Shown piece by piece: positions 1 to 5,107 of a DNA stretch of 5,247 nt. The DNA lies in NCBI GenBank assembly GCA_934597465.1, contig CAKTSC010000122.1:1-5247 (forward strand). The letters run 5' to 3'. How positions within the stretch are numbered: the stretch's first letter is position 1; the number at the start of each line of letters is the position of its first letter. A program made the translations under genes and the position numbers. The notes under the pieces are model-generated. The model made no database searches and had not been told where the DNA came from. It was given only the letters and a program-made list of their open reading frames with translations. This DNA is from an uncultured Dysosmobacter sp. Lineage in GTDB: Bacteria > Bacillota > Clostridia > Oscillospirales > Oscillospiraceae.

Positions 1-2
1 AG

Positions 3-77
3 TTCAGCGACAGCGCCCCCGGCGTGGTGTCCCCCTGCACCGGCTACCGCCGCCGGGACGGCCACCAGGGCTGGTGA
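3..77 (+). CDS. C-terminal fragment of an unidentified protein (5' end outside window)
   Basis: Frame 3 is open from the window edge to a TGA stop at 75-77 and gives 24 residues ending in GYRRRDGHQGW. The reading is favoured because the stop comes shortly before two strong hairpins and because the next gene, panB, converges from the other strand, so a plus-strand gene end is expected here. I do not recognise the family from this short, Arg/Gly-rich tail, and no domain can be assigned. Another frame could be the real one, since GC-rich DNA is open in several frames here. The existence of a gene end is moderately supported; its function is unknown. Confidence 0.4.
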   Translation, partial: FSDSAPGVVSPCTGYRRRDGHQGW

Positions 78-108
78 CTCCCGCCCGCCAAGACCGGCGG
101 ACAGCAAA

Positions 109-140
109 ACCGCCCCCGCCGCGTTCGCGGCGGGGGCGGT
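109..140 (-). terminator. Strong GC hairpin, probable terminator (best oriented for the minus strand)
   Basis: This is a perfect inverted repeat with 15-base arms (ACCGCCCCCGCCGCG and its complement) around a TT centre. On the minus strand the stem is followed by TTTTGCTGT, a short U tract. On the plus strand no T run follows. It lies 31 bases after the partial plus-strand gene and 110 bases after the panB stop. It is probably a backup terminator for panB transcription, and it may also slow plus-strand transcripts. Confidence 0.6.
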
Positions 141-180
141 GAGCTTCGCGGGGCACATCCCGCGGGTGCGAAAGGGAAAG

Positions 181-211
181 AACGCCGCAGGCCCGGCGGG
201 CCTGCGGCGTT
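181..211. terminator. Hairpin terminator between convergent genes (panB side)
   Basis: A perfect inverted repeat has 14-base arms (AACGCCGCAGGCCC and its complement) and a 3-base GGC loop. It lies 39 bases beyond the panB stop. On the minus strand the stem is followed by a pyrimidine tail, CTTTCCCTTT. On the plus strand a T-rich tail containing TGTTTTCTGTTT follows after a few bases. It could therefore end transcripts from both sides. It is the most likely primary panB terminator. Confidence 0.75.
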
Positions 212-250
212 CCCTGCTGTTTTCTGTTTGGAAGGTTTCCCTTGGGAGGA

Positions 251-1099
251 TCAGTTCTTGCCGGGGCCATAGACCGCGGGGATTTCCACGGCCTTGTTGA
301 AGGAGAACTCGGGAGTGGGGAACTCGCCGGAGAGGGTCTCCTCATGGAACTTGTTGAGGCCGTCCACCATGACCTTGCGGACGTTGGCGAACTGCTTGAC
401 GAACTTGGGCTTGAAGTCGCCGTACATGCCCAGCAGATCCTGGGTCACGAGAACCTGGCAGTCCACATAGGGGCCGGCGCCGATGCCCAGGATGGGCACA
501 TGGACTTCCTCGGCCATGGCCTTGGCCACGACGGAGGGGACGCACTCGACGACCATGGAGAACACGCCGGCCTTCTCCAGAGCCTTGGCATCCTCGATCA
601 GCTTGCGGGCAGACTCGGGAGTGCCGCCCTGCACCTTGAAGCCGCCGAAGGAGGTAGCGGTCTGGGGAGTCATGCCGATGTGGCCCATGACGTTGATGCC
701 GGCATCGACCATGCGGCGGATGGTGGGAGCCATATTGACGCCGCCCTCCAGCTTGACGCAGTCGCACAGGGTCTCCTTGGTGAGGCGGTTGGCGGTCTCG
801 ATGGCCTGCTCGGGGCTCACGTTGTAGGAGCCGAAGGGCATGTCGCCGATGATGAAGGTGTTGGGAGCGCCCTTGACCACGGGCTTGATGTGATGGATCA
901 TGTCATCCACGGTCACGGGGACGGTGGTGTCATAGCCCAGCATGATCATGCCCAGGGAGTCGCCCACCAGGATGATCTCAACGTCGCTCTCGTCCACGAT
1001 GGTGGCGGTGGTGTAGTCATACGCCGTGCAGAAGGCAAACTTGCGGCCCTCATCCTTGAACTTCTGGAAGTCCAGGATCGTCATTTTCTTCTTCGCCAT
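251..1099 (-). CDS. panB: 3-methyl-2-oxobutanoate hydroxymethyltransferase (ketopantoate hydroxymethyltransferase)
   Basis: PanB is a cytoplasmic enzyme that transfers a hydroxymethyl group from 5,10-methylene-THF to 2-oxoisovalerate to make ketopantoate, the committed step toward pantothenate and CoA. The 282-residue product is slightly longer than the roughly 264-residue E. coli enzyme. It carries the family motifs in order: TAYDY (25-29), GDSLGM (46-51), GDMPFG (85-90), KLEGG (116-120), GHIGMTPQ (139-146), VVECVP (183-188) and GIGAG (205-209). By comparison with E. coli PanB (from memory), D47, D86 and E118 are the likely Mg2+ ligands and E185 the catalytic acid, so the enzyme looks intact. 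The ATG at 1099-1097 is chosen because AGAGGTG (1113-1107, minus) lies 7 bases upstream; the alternative Met6 has no comparable site. No panC or panD is visible. The gene has its own promoter and a candidate GntR operator, and it shares a strand with the upstream regulator. Confidence 0.97.
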   Translation of the reverse strand: MAKKKMTILDFQKFKDEGRKFAFCTAYDYTTATIVDESDVEIILVGDSLGMIMLGYDTTVPVTVDDMIHHIKPVVKGAPNTFIIGDMPFGSYNVSPEQAIETANRLTKETLCDCVKLEGGVNMAPTIRRMVDAGINVMGHIGMTPQTATSFGGFKVQGGTPESARKLIEDAKALEKAGVFSMVVECVPSVVAKAMAEEVHVPILGIGAGPYVDCQVLVTQDLLGMYGDFKPKFVKQFANVRKVMVDGLNKFHEETLSGEFPTPEFSFNKAVEIPAVYGPGKN

Positions 1100-1106
1100 T
1101 ACAAAG

Positions 1107-1113
1107 CACCTCT
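1107..1113 (-). promoter_or_regulatory. panB ribosome binding site
   Basis: AGAGGTG on the minus strand lies 7 bases before the panB ATG. It decides the start in favour of the first Met rather than Met6. Confidence 0.8.
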
Positions 1114-1169
1114 TTCAAATATTTGTGTGTCGCACAAAAGGGATCCATCATGTCGCGGCGGCGCGGTAT

Positions 1170-1182
1170 GTGGTCATACCAC
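1170..1182. promoter_or_regulatory. Candidate FadR/GntR-type operator in the panB leader
   Basis: GTGGTCATACCAC is a perfect palindrome around a 3-base centre and fits the TGGT-N3-ACCA pattern known for FadR-group GntR regulators. Read toward panB it is GTGGTATGACCAC, at roughly +7 to +19 from the predicted start, where a bound dimer would block transcription. The 12 bases GGTATGACCACA recur at the equivalent place downstream of the fhs promoter (2423-2434). An overlapping alternative inverted repeat, GGTATG-TGGT-CATACC, spans 1165-1180. The gene for a FadR-type regulator lies immediately upstream. The match is visible in the sequence; binding is inferred. Confidence 0.7.
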
Positions 1183-1195
1183 CCCCGCTGATACT

Positions 1196-1224
1196 ATCAT
1201 AGTGAAATGATCCTCAAAAGTCAA
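1196..1224 (-). promoter_or_regulatory. panB promoter (sigma-A type)
   Basis: On the minus strand, TTGACT (1224-1219) is separated by exactly 17 bases from TATGAT (1201-1196). This differs by one base from consensus in each box. The predicted start is near 1189, giving a panB leader of about 90 bases. A perfect 11-base palindrome, TGATACTATCA (1189-1199), overlaps the -10 box and the start region. The promoter means panB need not depend on read-through from the upstream regulator gene. Confidence 0.85.
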
Positions 1225-1329
1225 GCCATCTTTGGGAAAAAATTATCACTTTTTTTTATGGATATTGCCAGTATCCCCTTTTTCCGCCGGGCCCGCCCGG
1301 GCGGTGGTCGTGCCGCCGGAGAGAGAAAG
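1225..1329. other. Intergenic stretch between the gntR terminator and the panB promoter
   Basis: No gene is supported here. The part next to the panB promoter is AT-rich, with A6 and T8 runs around 1238-1257, and could act as an UP-type element for panB, although it starts somewhat far upstream of the -35. An imperfect palindrome, GGATATTGCCAGTATCC (1260-1276), and a GC-rich inverted repeat (about 1284-1304) are present. Neither is followed by a T run in the direction that panB or gntR transcription would need. Confidence 0.4.
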
Positions 1330-1357
1330 CGCCCCGCCGGAGGGATCCGGCAGGGCG
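1330..1357 (-). terminator. Probable intrinsic terminator of the GntR regulator gene
   Basis: The inverted repeat GCGCCC-C-GCCGGA / TCCGGC-A-GGGCG has about 11 paired bases with one internal mismatch and a GGGA loop. On the minus strand it is followed by the pyrimidine-rich tail CTTTCTCTCTCC. It lies about 50 bases beyond the regulator stop. The U tract is imperfect, so some read-through into panB is possible. Confidence 0.65.
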
Positions 1358-1406
1358 GCGGATGGGGACGCGGCGCGGATAGGACGCGGCGCGGCAGGGG
1401 CGGGGC

Positions 1407-2150
1407 TCAGTTCTCGCTCTGGATATCCTCCATGGCCCGGAGCATGTGGTAGCGCATGGCCAGGTTCGCCCCCCGGCCGTCCCGGAGGCTCAGGAGCTTC
1501 ACAATATTATGGTGGCTCTCCAGGGAGTTCTCCTTCATCCGGCGGGGGAAGTTGGAGTACTCCGCCGCGGCCACGTTGAAGTAGGCCCACTCGTGGAGGG
1601 CGGGGAGCACCTGGTTCATGACGATGGAGTGGGTGGCCTGGGCCAGGGCGCTGTGGAAGGCCTGATCCGCCTTCATGAAGGCCACAAAGCTCTCGTAGCT
1701 GTCCTTGCTGAGACTGGAGTCGATGATGCCGCGCTGCTGCTCCTCCAGGGTCACCAGCTGCCGCAGCTCCTCGTCGGTGGCGTTTTTGGCCACCAGCTCC
1801 ATGGCCTCGGACTCCAGGATCAGCCGCACCTGGTACCAGTCCAGCAGCAGCTTGCGCTTGTCCTCGGCGTAGGCGAAGCCGAAGGGATCGGGCTGGCGGC
1901 CCGGCGTCTCGGAGACGAAGGTGCCGACGCCCCGGCGGATCACCAGGATCCCGTTGGCCACCAGGATCTTGATGGCCTCCCGCAGGGACGTGCGGCTGAC
2001 GCCCAGCTCCCGGGCCAGGCTCCGCTCATCCGGGATGCGGTCGCCGGGCTGGAAGCGGTGCTGCTCGAAGATGAGATCCCGCAGCCGGGCGGCCACCTGC
2101 TCGGAGAGGGGGGCGGCGGATGCGGGGGCAGGGGGGGTTGATCGTGTCAT
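1407..2150 (-). CDS. GntR-family transcriptional regulator, FadR subfamily with FCD ligand domain
   Basis: This is a cytoplasmic DNA-binding regulator of 247 residues, a normal length for the group. Residues about 15-80 form the winged helix-turn-helix: LSEQVAARLRDLI, then PDERSLARELGVSRTSLREAI (40-60), then the wing GILVIRRGVGTFV (67-79). Residues about 98-240 form the all-helical FCD domain. Its typical metal/ligand residues appear present: D162 and H166 in ADQAFH, H213 in ESHHNI, and H235 in MRYHM. Such proteins usually dimerise and lose or change DNA binding when a small organic acid binds; the ligand here cannot be read from sequence. The ATG at 2150-2148 is supported by GGAGG 9 bases upstream. 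The gene is divergent from the fhs operon and lies upstream of panB on the same strand. Both targets carry a matching GGT-ATG-ACC site, so this protein is the natural candidate to control both (inference). The Pro/Ala-rich first 14 residues are probably disordered. Confidence 0.93.
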   Translation of the reverse strand: MTRSTPPAPASAAPLSEQVAARLRDLIFEQHRFQPGDRIPDERSLARELGVSRTSLREAIKILVANGILVIRRGVGTFVSETPGRQPDPFGFAYAEDKRKLLLDWYQVRLILESEAMELVAKNATDEELRQLVTLEEQQRGIIDSSLSKDSYESFVAFMKADQAFHSALAQATHSIVMNQVLPALHEWAYFNVAAAEYSNFPRRMKENSLESHHNIVKLLSLRDGRGANLAMRYHMLRAMEDIQSEN

Positions 2151-2159
2151 GTGGAAAGA

Positions 2160-2164
2160 CCTCC
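2160..2164 (-). promoter_or_regulatory. Ribosome binding site of the GntR regulator
   Basis: GGAGG on the minus strand lies 9 bases before the ATG at 2150-2148 and supports that start over later in-frame starts. Confidence 0.75.
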
Positions 2165-2294
2165 AGACAGGATAGAAGTGACGGCGGGGGCCGCCGCGGG
2201 GAGACGGACGCCGCCGGGGAAACCAAGGATCCCGCGGCCTGACGGGAGTTTGGGCTGCATATCAGCAATTCCTGATAAGCTAGATCAACATTCA
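2165..2294 (-). other. Leader of the GntR regulator gene
   Basis: About 138 bases lie between the predicted transcription start (near 2288) and the regulator ATG. The half nearest the gene is very GC-rich, with several possible short GC stems but no U-tract terminator. The distal half contains the imperfect palindrome TATCAGCAATTCCTGATA (2260-2277), with six-base arms that match perfectly. I recognise no known riboswitch class, and no small ORF with a convincing ribosome site was found. Confidence 0.4.
2260..2277. repeat. Imperfect palindrome in the regulator's leader
   Basis: TATCAG and CTGATA form perfect six-base arms around CAATTC, so 16 of 18 positions are symmetric. It lies roughly +11 to +28 from the predicted start of the regulator gene. 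It could be an operator (autoregulation or another factor) or a small RNA hairpin. It does not resemble the GGT-ATG-ACC motif. Confidence 0.45.
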
Positions 2295-2323
2295 ATTATA
2301 TCGGACAGGTCGGGCCACGTCAA
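2295..2323 (-). promoter_or_regulatory. Promoter of the GntR regulator gene (sigma-A type)
   Basis: On the minus strand, TTGACG (2323-2318) and TATAAT (2300-2295) are separated by 17 bases, one base from full consensus. The predicted start is near 2288. It is back-to-back with the fhs promoter, the two -35 boxes being about 56 bases apart, so one bound protein could affect both. Confidence 0.85.
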
Positions 2324-2371
2324 GAGGGAGAAGGGCAGGAAAACGCAAAGAGTTTTTCGTCAGAATCCGCA

Positions 2372-2399
2372 AATCCTTCTTGACATCCCCGGAAGGATT
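2372..2399. repeat. Perfect inverted repeat flanking the fhs -35 box
   Basis: AATCCTTC (2372-2379) and GAAGGATT (2392-2399) are perfect 8-base complements separated by 12 bases, giving 20 bp between arm centres, about two helical turns. The -35 box TTGACA lies between the arms and the right arm ends just before the -10. A dimeric repressor bound here would block RNA polymerase. It differs from the GGT-ATG-ACC motif, so a second regulator is possible. Confidence 0.5.
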
Positions 2400-2408
2400 C
2401 CCTATAAT
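2380..2408 (+). promoter_or_regulatory. fhs operon promoter (perfect sigma-A consensus)
   Basis: TTGACA (2380-2385), a 17-base spacer and TATAAT (2403-2408) form an exact consensus promoter. The predicted start is near 2415, giving an fhs leader of about 227 bases. A promoter this strong in front of a gene with strongly biased codons suggests high expression unless held down by a repressor, which fits the operator candidates around it. Confidence 0.9.
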
Positions 2409-2422
2409 GACTGATAGTGACA

Positions 2423-2434
2423 GGTATGACCACA
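2423..2434 (+). promoter_or_regulatory. Candidate GntR operator downstream of the fhs promoter
   Basis: GGTATGACCACA is identical over 12 bases to the panB operator region read toward panB. The symmetric core GGT-ATG-ACC spans 2423-2431, 14 bases after the -10 (15 at panB), about +9 to +17. The outer base pair is A/A rather than T/A, so this copy is slightly weaker in symmetry than the panB copy. Repression by the divergent FadR-type regulator is inferred. Confidence 0.65.
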
Positions 2435-2627
2435 CACAGGAACGAGACAGCATACATCCCCCTGTCTGAAGACCCGGCCCGCCGGCGGGCGGAGCGCGTT
2501 CCCCGGGGAGGAAAGGATCCCGGGGGGCGGAGGATGCCCGGCAGCGGAAAAAAGAGCACACAGGCAGCCCCTGAAACCATTTTGTAAGACCCGTCCGGAA
2601 ACGCGAAAGAGAAACAAAAAAGAGGAA
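2435..2627 (+). other. Long structured 5' leader of fhs
   Basis: No gene is supported here. Three local hairpins can be drawn. AGACAG/CTGTCT (2445-2467) has an 11-base loop. GCCCGCCGGCGGGC (2477-2490) is a perfect palindrome. The third, 2497-2529, pairs CCCCGGG with CCCGGGG, extended by two G-U and two C-G pairs, and presents the purine-rich loop GAGGAAAGGAT. No U tract follows any of them. The last 50 bases or so before the start codon are A/G-rich and look unstructured. I could not match it to the ZTP (pfl) or THF riboswitch consensus, so calling it a riboswitch is not supported. Confidence 0.4.
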
Positions 2628-2633
2628 AAGGAG
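2628..2633 (+). promoter_or_regulatory. fhs ribosome binding site
   Basis: AAGGAG lies 8 bases before the ATG at 2642, within an A/G-rich, probably unstructured stretch. It is a strong site that fits a highly expressed gene. Confidence 0.85.
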
Positions 2634-2641
2634 AAAACACT

Positions 2642-4312
2642 ATGGGATTCAAGTCTGACATTGAGATCGCCCAGGAGTACCAGCCCAAGAAGATCACGGA
2701 GATCGCCGCCAAGGCCGGCATCGACGAGGATCACCTGGAGCTGTACGGCAAGTATAAGGCCAAGCTGGATCTGACCGAGATCCGCAAGCTGCCCCGCAAG
2801 TCCAAGCTGATCCTGGTCACCGCCATCAGCCCTACCCCCGCCGGCGAAGGTAAGACCACCACCTCCGTGGGCCTGGCTGACGGCCTCAACAAGATCGGCA
2901 AGCGTGCCTTCGTCTGCCTGCGCGAGCCCTCCCTGGGCCCCGTGTTCGGCGTCAAGGGCGGCGCTGCCGGCGGCGGCTACGCCCAGGTCGTCCCCATGGA
3001 GGACATCAACCTGCACTTCACCGGTGACTTCCACGCCATCGGCGCCGCCAACAACCTGCTGGCCGCCATGCTGGACAACCACATCCAGCAGGGCAACGTG
3101 CTGGGCATCGATCCCCGCCGCATCGTCTGGAAGCGCGCCGTCGATATGAACGACCGCCAGCTCCGCCACATCGTGGACGGCCTGGGCGGCAAGGCCAGCG
3201 GCACTCCCCGGGAGGACGGCTTCGAGATCACCGTGGCCTCTGAGGTCATGGCCGTTCTGTGCCTGGCTTCCGGCCTGGAGGATATGAAGGAGCGCCTGGG
3301 CAAGATGGTCGTCGCCTACACCTATGACGACAAGCCCGTCACCGCCCACGACCTGAAGGCCGAGGGTGCCATGGCCGCCCTGCTGAAGGACGCCATCAAG
3401 CCCAACCTGGTGCAGACCCTGGAGGGCACCCCCGCCTTCATCCACGGCGGCCCCTTCGCCAACATCGCCCACGGCTGCAACTCCGTCCAGGCTACGGAGA
3501 CCGCCATGCGTCTTTGCGACTACACCGTCACCGAGGCCGGCTTCGCCGCCGACCTGGGCGCCGAGAAGTTCCTGGACATCAAGTGCCGCGCCGCCGGCTT
3601 CCATCCCAACGCCGTGGTCATCGTGGCCACCGTCCGCGCCCTGAAGTATCACGGCGGCGTCGCCAAGGCGGACCTGAACCACGAGAACCTGGAGGCCCTG
3701 GAGAAGGGCCTGCCCAACCTGCTGCAGCACGTGGACAATGTGAAGAACGTCTACGGCCTGCCCTGCGTGGTGGCCATCAACGCCTTCCCCACCGACACCA
3801 AGGCCGAGCTGGACCTGGTGGAGGAGAAGTGCAAGGAGCTGGGCGTCAACGTCCGCCTGAGCGAGGTCTGGGCCAAGGGCGGCGAGGGCGGCATGGCCCT
3901 GGCCGAGGAGGTCGTCCGCCTCTGCGAGGAGCCCGATCACTTCCAGTTCGTCTATGACGCCAACGACAGCATCGAGGATAAGCTCAACGCCATCGCCACC
4001 AAGGTCTACCGCGCCGACGGCGTGATCATCACCGCTGCCGCCAAGAAGCAGCTCAAGCAGCTCACCGACCTGGGCTATGACAAGCTGCCCATCTGCATGG
4101 CCAAGACCCAGTTCTCCTTCTCTGACGACGCCTCCAAGCTGGGCGCGCCCCGCGGCTTCAAGATCACCGTCCGTGACCTGAAGGTCAACGCCGGCGCCGG
4201 CTTCCTGGTGGCCAAGACCGGCGACATCATGACCATGCCCGGCCTGCCCAAGGTGCCCGCCGCCGAGAAGATCGACGTGGACGAGAACGGCAAGATCTCC
4301 GGGCTCTTCTAA
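2642..4312 (+). CDS. fhs: Formate-tetrahydrofolate ligase (10-formyl-THF synthetase)
   Basis: Fhs is a cytoplasmic, normally tetrameric enzyme that joins formate to THF using ATP, giving 10-formyl-THF. It supplies one-carbon units for purines and other C1 reactions and is the second step of the methyl branch in acetogens. The 556 residues match the usual 555-560. Visible features include the P-loop [10 protein letters not shown] (65-74), LREPSLGP (93-100), the family signature [11 protein letters not shown] (103-113), the second signature [12 protein letters not shown] (328-339), NAFPTDT (380-386) and EVWAKGG (408-414), and the C-terminal MPGLP (532-536). F382 and W410 match the folate-stacking aromatics of the Moorella enzyme as I recall them. 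The gene appears complete with no frameshift. It is the first gene of an operon with fchA and folD, follows a consensus promoter and a candidate GntR operator, and is followed by a hairpin that may reduce expression of the downstream genes. Codon choice is strongly biased, suggesting high expression. Confidence 0.98.
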   Translation: MGFKSDIEIAQEYQPKKITEIAAKAGIDEDHLELYGKYKAKLDLTEIRKLPRKSKLILVTAISPTPAGEGKTTTSVGLADGLNKIGKRAFVCLREPSLGPVFGVKGGAAGGGYAQVVPMEDINLHFTGDFHAIGAANNLLAAMLDNHIQQGNVLGIDPRRIVWKRAVDMNDRQLRHIVDGLGGKASGTPREDGFEITVASEVMAVLCLASGLEDMKERLGKMVVAYTYDDKPVTAHDLKAEGAMAALLKDAIKPNLVQTLEGTPAFIHGGPFANIAHGCNSVQATETAMRLCDYTVTEAGFAADLGAEKFLDIKCRAAGFHPNAVVIVATVRALKYHGGVAKADLNHENLEALEKGLPNLLQHVDNVKNVYGLPCVVAINAFPTDTKAELDLVEEKCKELGVNVRLSEVWAKGGEGGMALAEEVVRLCEEPDHFQFVYDANDSIEDKLNAIATKVYRADGVIITAAAKKQLKQLTDLGYDKLPICMAKTQFSFSDDASKLGAPRGFKITVRDLKVNAGAGFLVAKTGDIMTMPGLPKVPAAEKIDVDENGKISGLF

Positions 4313-4347
4313 GAAAAGCGACAACCGAACATCTGCGAGGAAACGAC

Positions 4348-4382
4348 CGCGGGGTGGGGCTTGCCCCACCCCGCGTTTCCTT
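4348..4382 (+). terminator. Intrinsic terminator or attenuating hairpin after fhs
   Basis: CGCGGGGTGGGGC and its perfect complement form a 13-base-pair stem around TT (4348-4375), followed by TTTCCTT. It begins 35 bases after the fhs stop. Because no clear promoter is seen before fchA, it probably lets some transcripts through, so fhs would be made in excess over fchA and folD. It could also stabilise the fhs mRNA 3' end. Confidence 0.75.
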
Positions 4383-4451
4383 GGCAAGCTCCCGGAGGAA
4401 ACGGGGAAAGTGATGAAAAGAGCGCCCGGCATGGGGAAAAGGCCGGGCCGG

Positions 4452-4457
4452 AAGGAG
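4452..4457 (+). promoter_or_regulatory. fchA ribosome binding site
   Basis: AAGGAG lies 7 bases before the ATG at 4465 and fixes that start. An overlapping frame opening at GTG/ATG 4410/4413 has no coding character and is not annotated. Confidence 0.85.
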
Positions 4458-4464
4458 AATATTT

Positions 4465-5094
4465 ATGAGCGAATCTCTGGTTCAGAAGAGTTGTGTGGAC
4501 TTCGCGGAAGTCCTGGCCTCCAAGGCCCCCGTCCCCGGCGGCGGCGGCGCGGCGGCCCTGGTGGGCGCCCTGGGCGCGGCCCTGTGCTCCATGGTGGGCA
4601 GCCTCACCGTGGGCCGCAAGAAGTACGCCGCCTATGAGGAGGACGTGAAGCGGATGCTGGCCGACGGCGAGACCGTCCGGAAAAAGCTCCTGGAGCTGGT
4701 GGACGCCGACGCCGAGAATTTTGCCCCCCTGGCCGCGGCTTACTCCATCCCCAAGGATGACCCCACCCGGGCGGAAGTCCTGGAGAAGGTCACCATCGCC
4801 GCCTGCGGCGCTCCCATGGAGATGATGCGCTGGACGTGCAAGGCCGTGGATCTGCTGGCGGAGATGCTGGACAAGGGCAGCGTCACCCTGGTCAGCGACG
4901 TGGGCTGCGGCGCCCTCTGCTGCAAGGCCGCCCTGGACAGCGCCAGCATGAACGTGTTCGTGAACACCAAGACCCTCCAGAACCGCGCCGAGGCGGAGAA
5001 GCTGGAGAGCGAGGCGGACGGGATGCTCCGCACCTACGGCGCCAAGGCGCAGCAGGTGGCCGACGAGGTCATGCGCCGACTGCGGACGAAGTAA
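4465..5094 (+). CDS. fchA: Methenyltetrahydrofolate cyclohydrolase (cyclodeaminase/cyclohydrolase family)
   Basis: This protein belongs to the family of the C-terminal cyclodeaminase domain of formiminotransferase-cyclodeaminase. In bacteria, stand-alone members next to fhs and folD are taken as FchA, which interconverts 10-formyl-THF and 5,10-methenyl-THF in the cytoplasm. The 209 residues match a single-domain member. Evidence includes the glycine-rich segment APVPGGGGAAALVGALGAAL (21-40), the helix with GSLTVGRKKYA (45-55), the acidic VDADAENF (79-86), and the C-terminal SDVGCGALCCKAAL (144-157), all characteristic of the family. It is mostly helical with no signal peptide. It lies 152 bases after fhs, behind a hairpin, and 13 bases before folD, so it is cotranscribed with folD. 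A formimino-THF cyclodeaminase role is possible, but the Fhs/FolD context favours the cyclohydrolase. Confidence 0.9.
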   Translation: MSESLVQKSCVDFAEVLASKAPVPGGGGAAALVGALGAALCSMVGSLTVGRKKYAAYEEDVKRMLADGETVRKKLLELVDADAENFAPLAAAYSIPKDDPTRAEVLEKVTIAACGAPMEMMRWTCKAVDLLAEMLDKGSVTLVSDVGCGALCCKAALDSASMNVFVNTKTLQNRAEAEKLESEADGMLRTYGAKAQQVADEVMRRLRTK

Positions 5095-5099
5095 GGAGG
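5092..5099 (+). promoter_or_regulatory. folD ribosome binding site overlapping the fchA stop
   Basis: TAAGGAGG contains the fchA stop codon TAA and a near-perfect Shine-Dalgarno sequence, 8 bases before the folD ATG. The overlap suggests tight or coupled translation of fchA and folD. Confidence 0.85.
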
Positions 5100-5107
5100 A
5101 GACGAGA

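Noticed and set aside
242..1210. 322-codon open frame on the plus strand, opposite panB
   Set aside because: Antisense shadow of panB with Gly/His/Asp-rich low-complexity translation. It would also run through the panB promoter and operator.
1260..1304. Hairpins GGATA...TATCC followed by T5, and the GC-rich repeat at about 1284-1304, as terminators
   Set aside because: The T run follows only on the plus strand, where no gene upstream needs terminating. On the minus strand the hairpins are followed by A runs, so they cannot serve as the regulator gene's intrinsic terminator.
1446..2141. 231-codon open frame on the plus strand, opposite the GntR regulator
   Set aside because: Shadow frame. 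The minus-strand product has intact HTH and FCD motifs and a ribosome site.
2415..2641. ZTP (pfl) or THF riboswitch in the fhs leader
   Set aside because: These are known upstream of C1/folate genes, but I could not find the conserved ZTP core or THF-type conserved segments. Only generic hairpins are visible, so no class was called.
2402..4432. 676-codon open frame on the minus strand, opposite fhs
   Set aside because: It is a mirror of the strongly biased GC-rich codons of fhs. The translation is low-complexity (runs of Gly, Leu, Val, Asp, His), has no recognisable domain and covers fhs entirely. Fhs has clear family signatures and a ribosome site.
4410..4637. Small overlapping plus-strand frame before fchA, as a possible leader peptide
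   Set aside because: It has GGAGG-like bases upstream, but its translation is Arg/Gly/Pro-rich frame-shift noise and it runs deep into fchA out of frame. The fchA start has its own better ribosome site.
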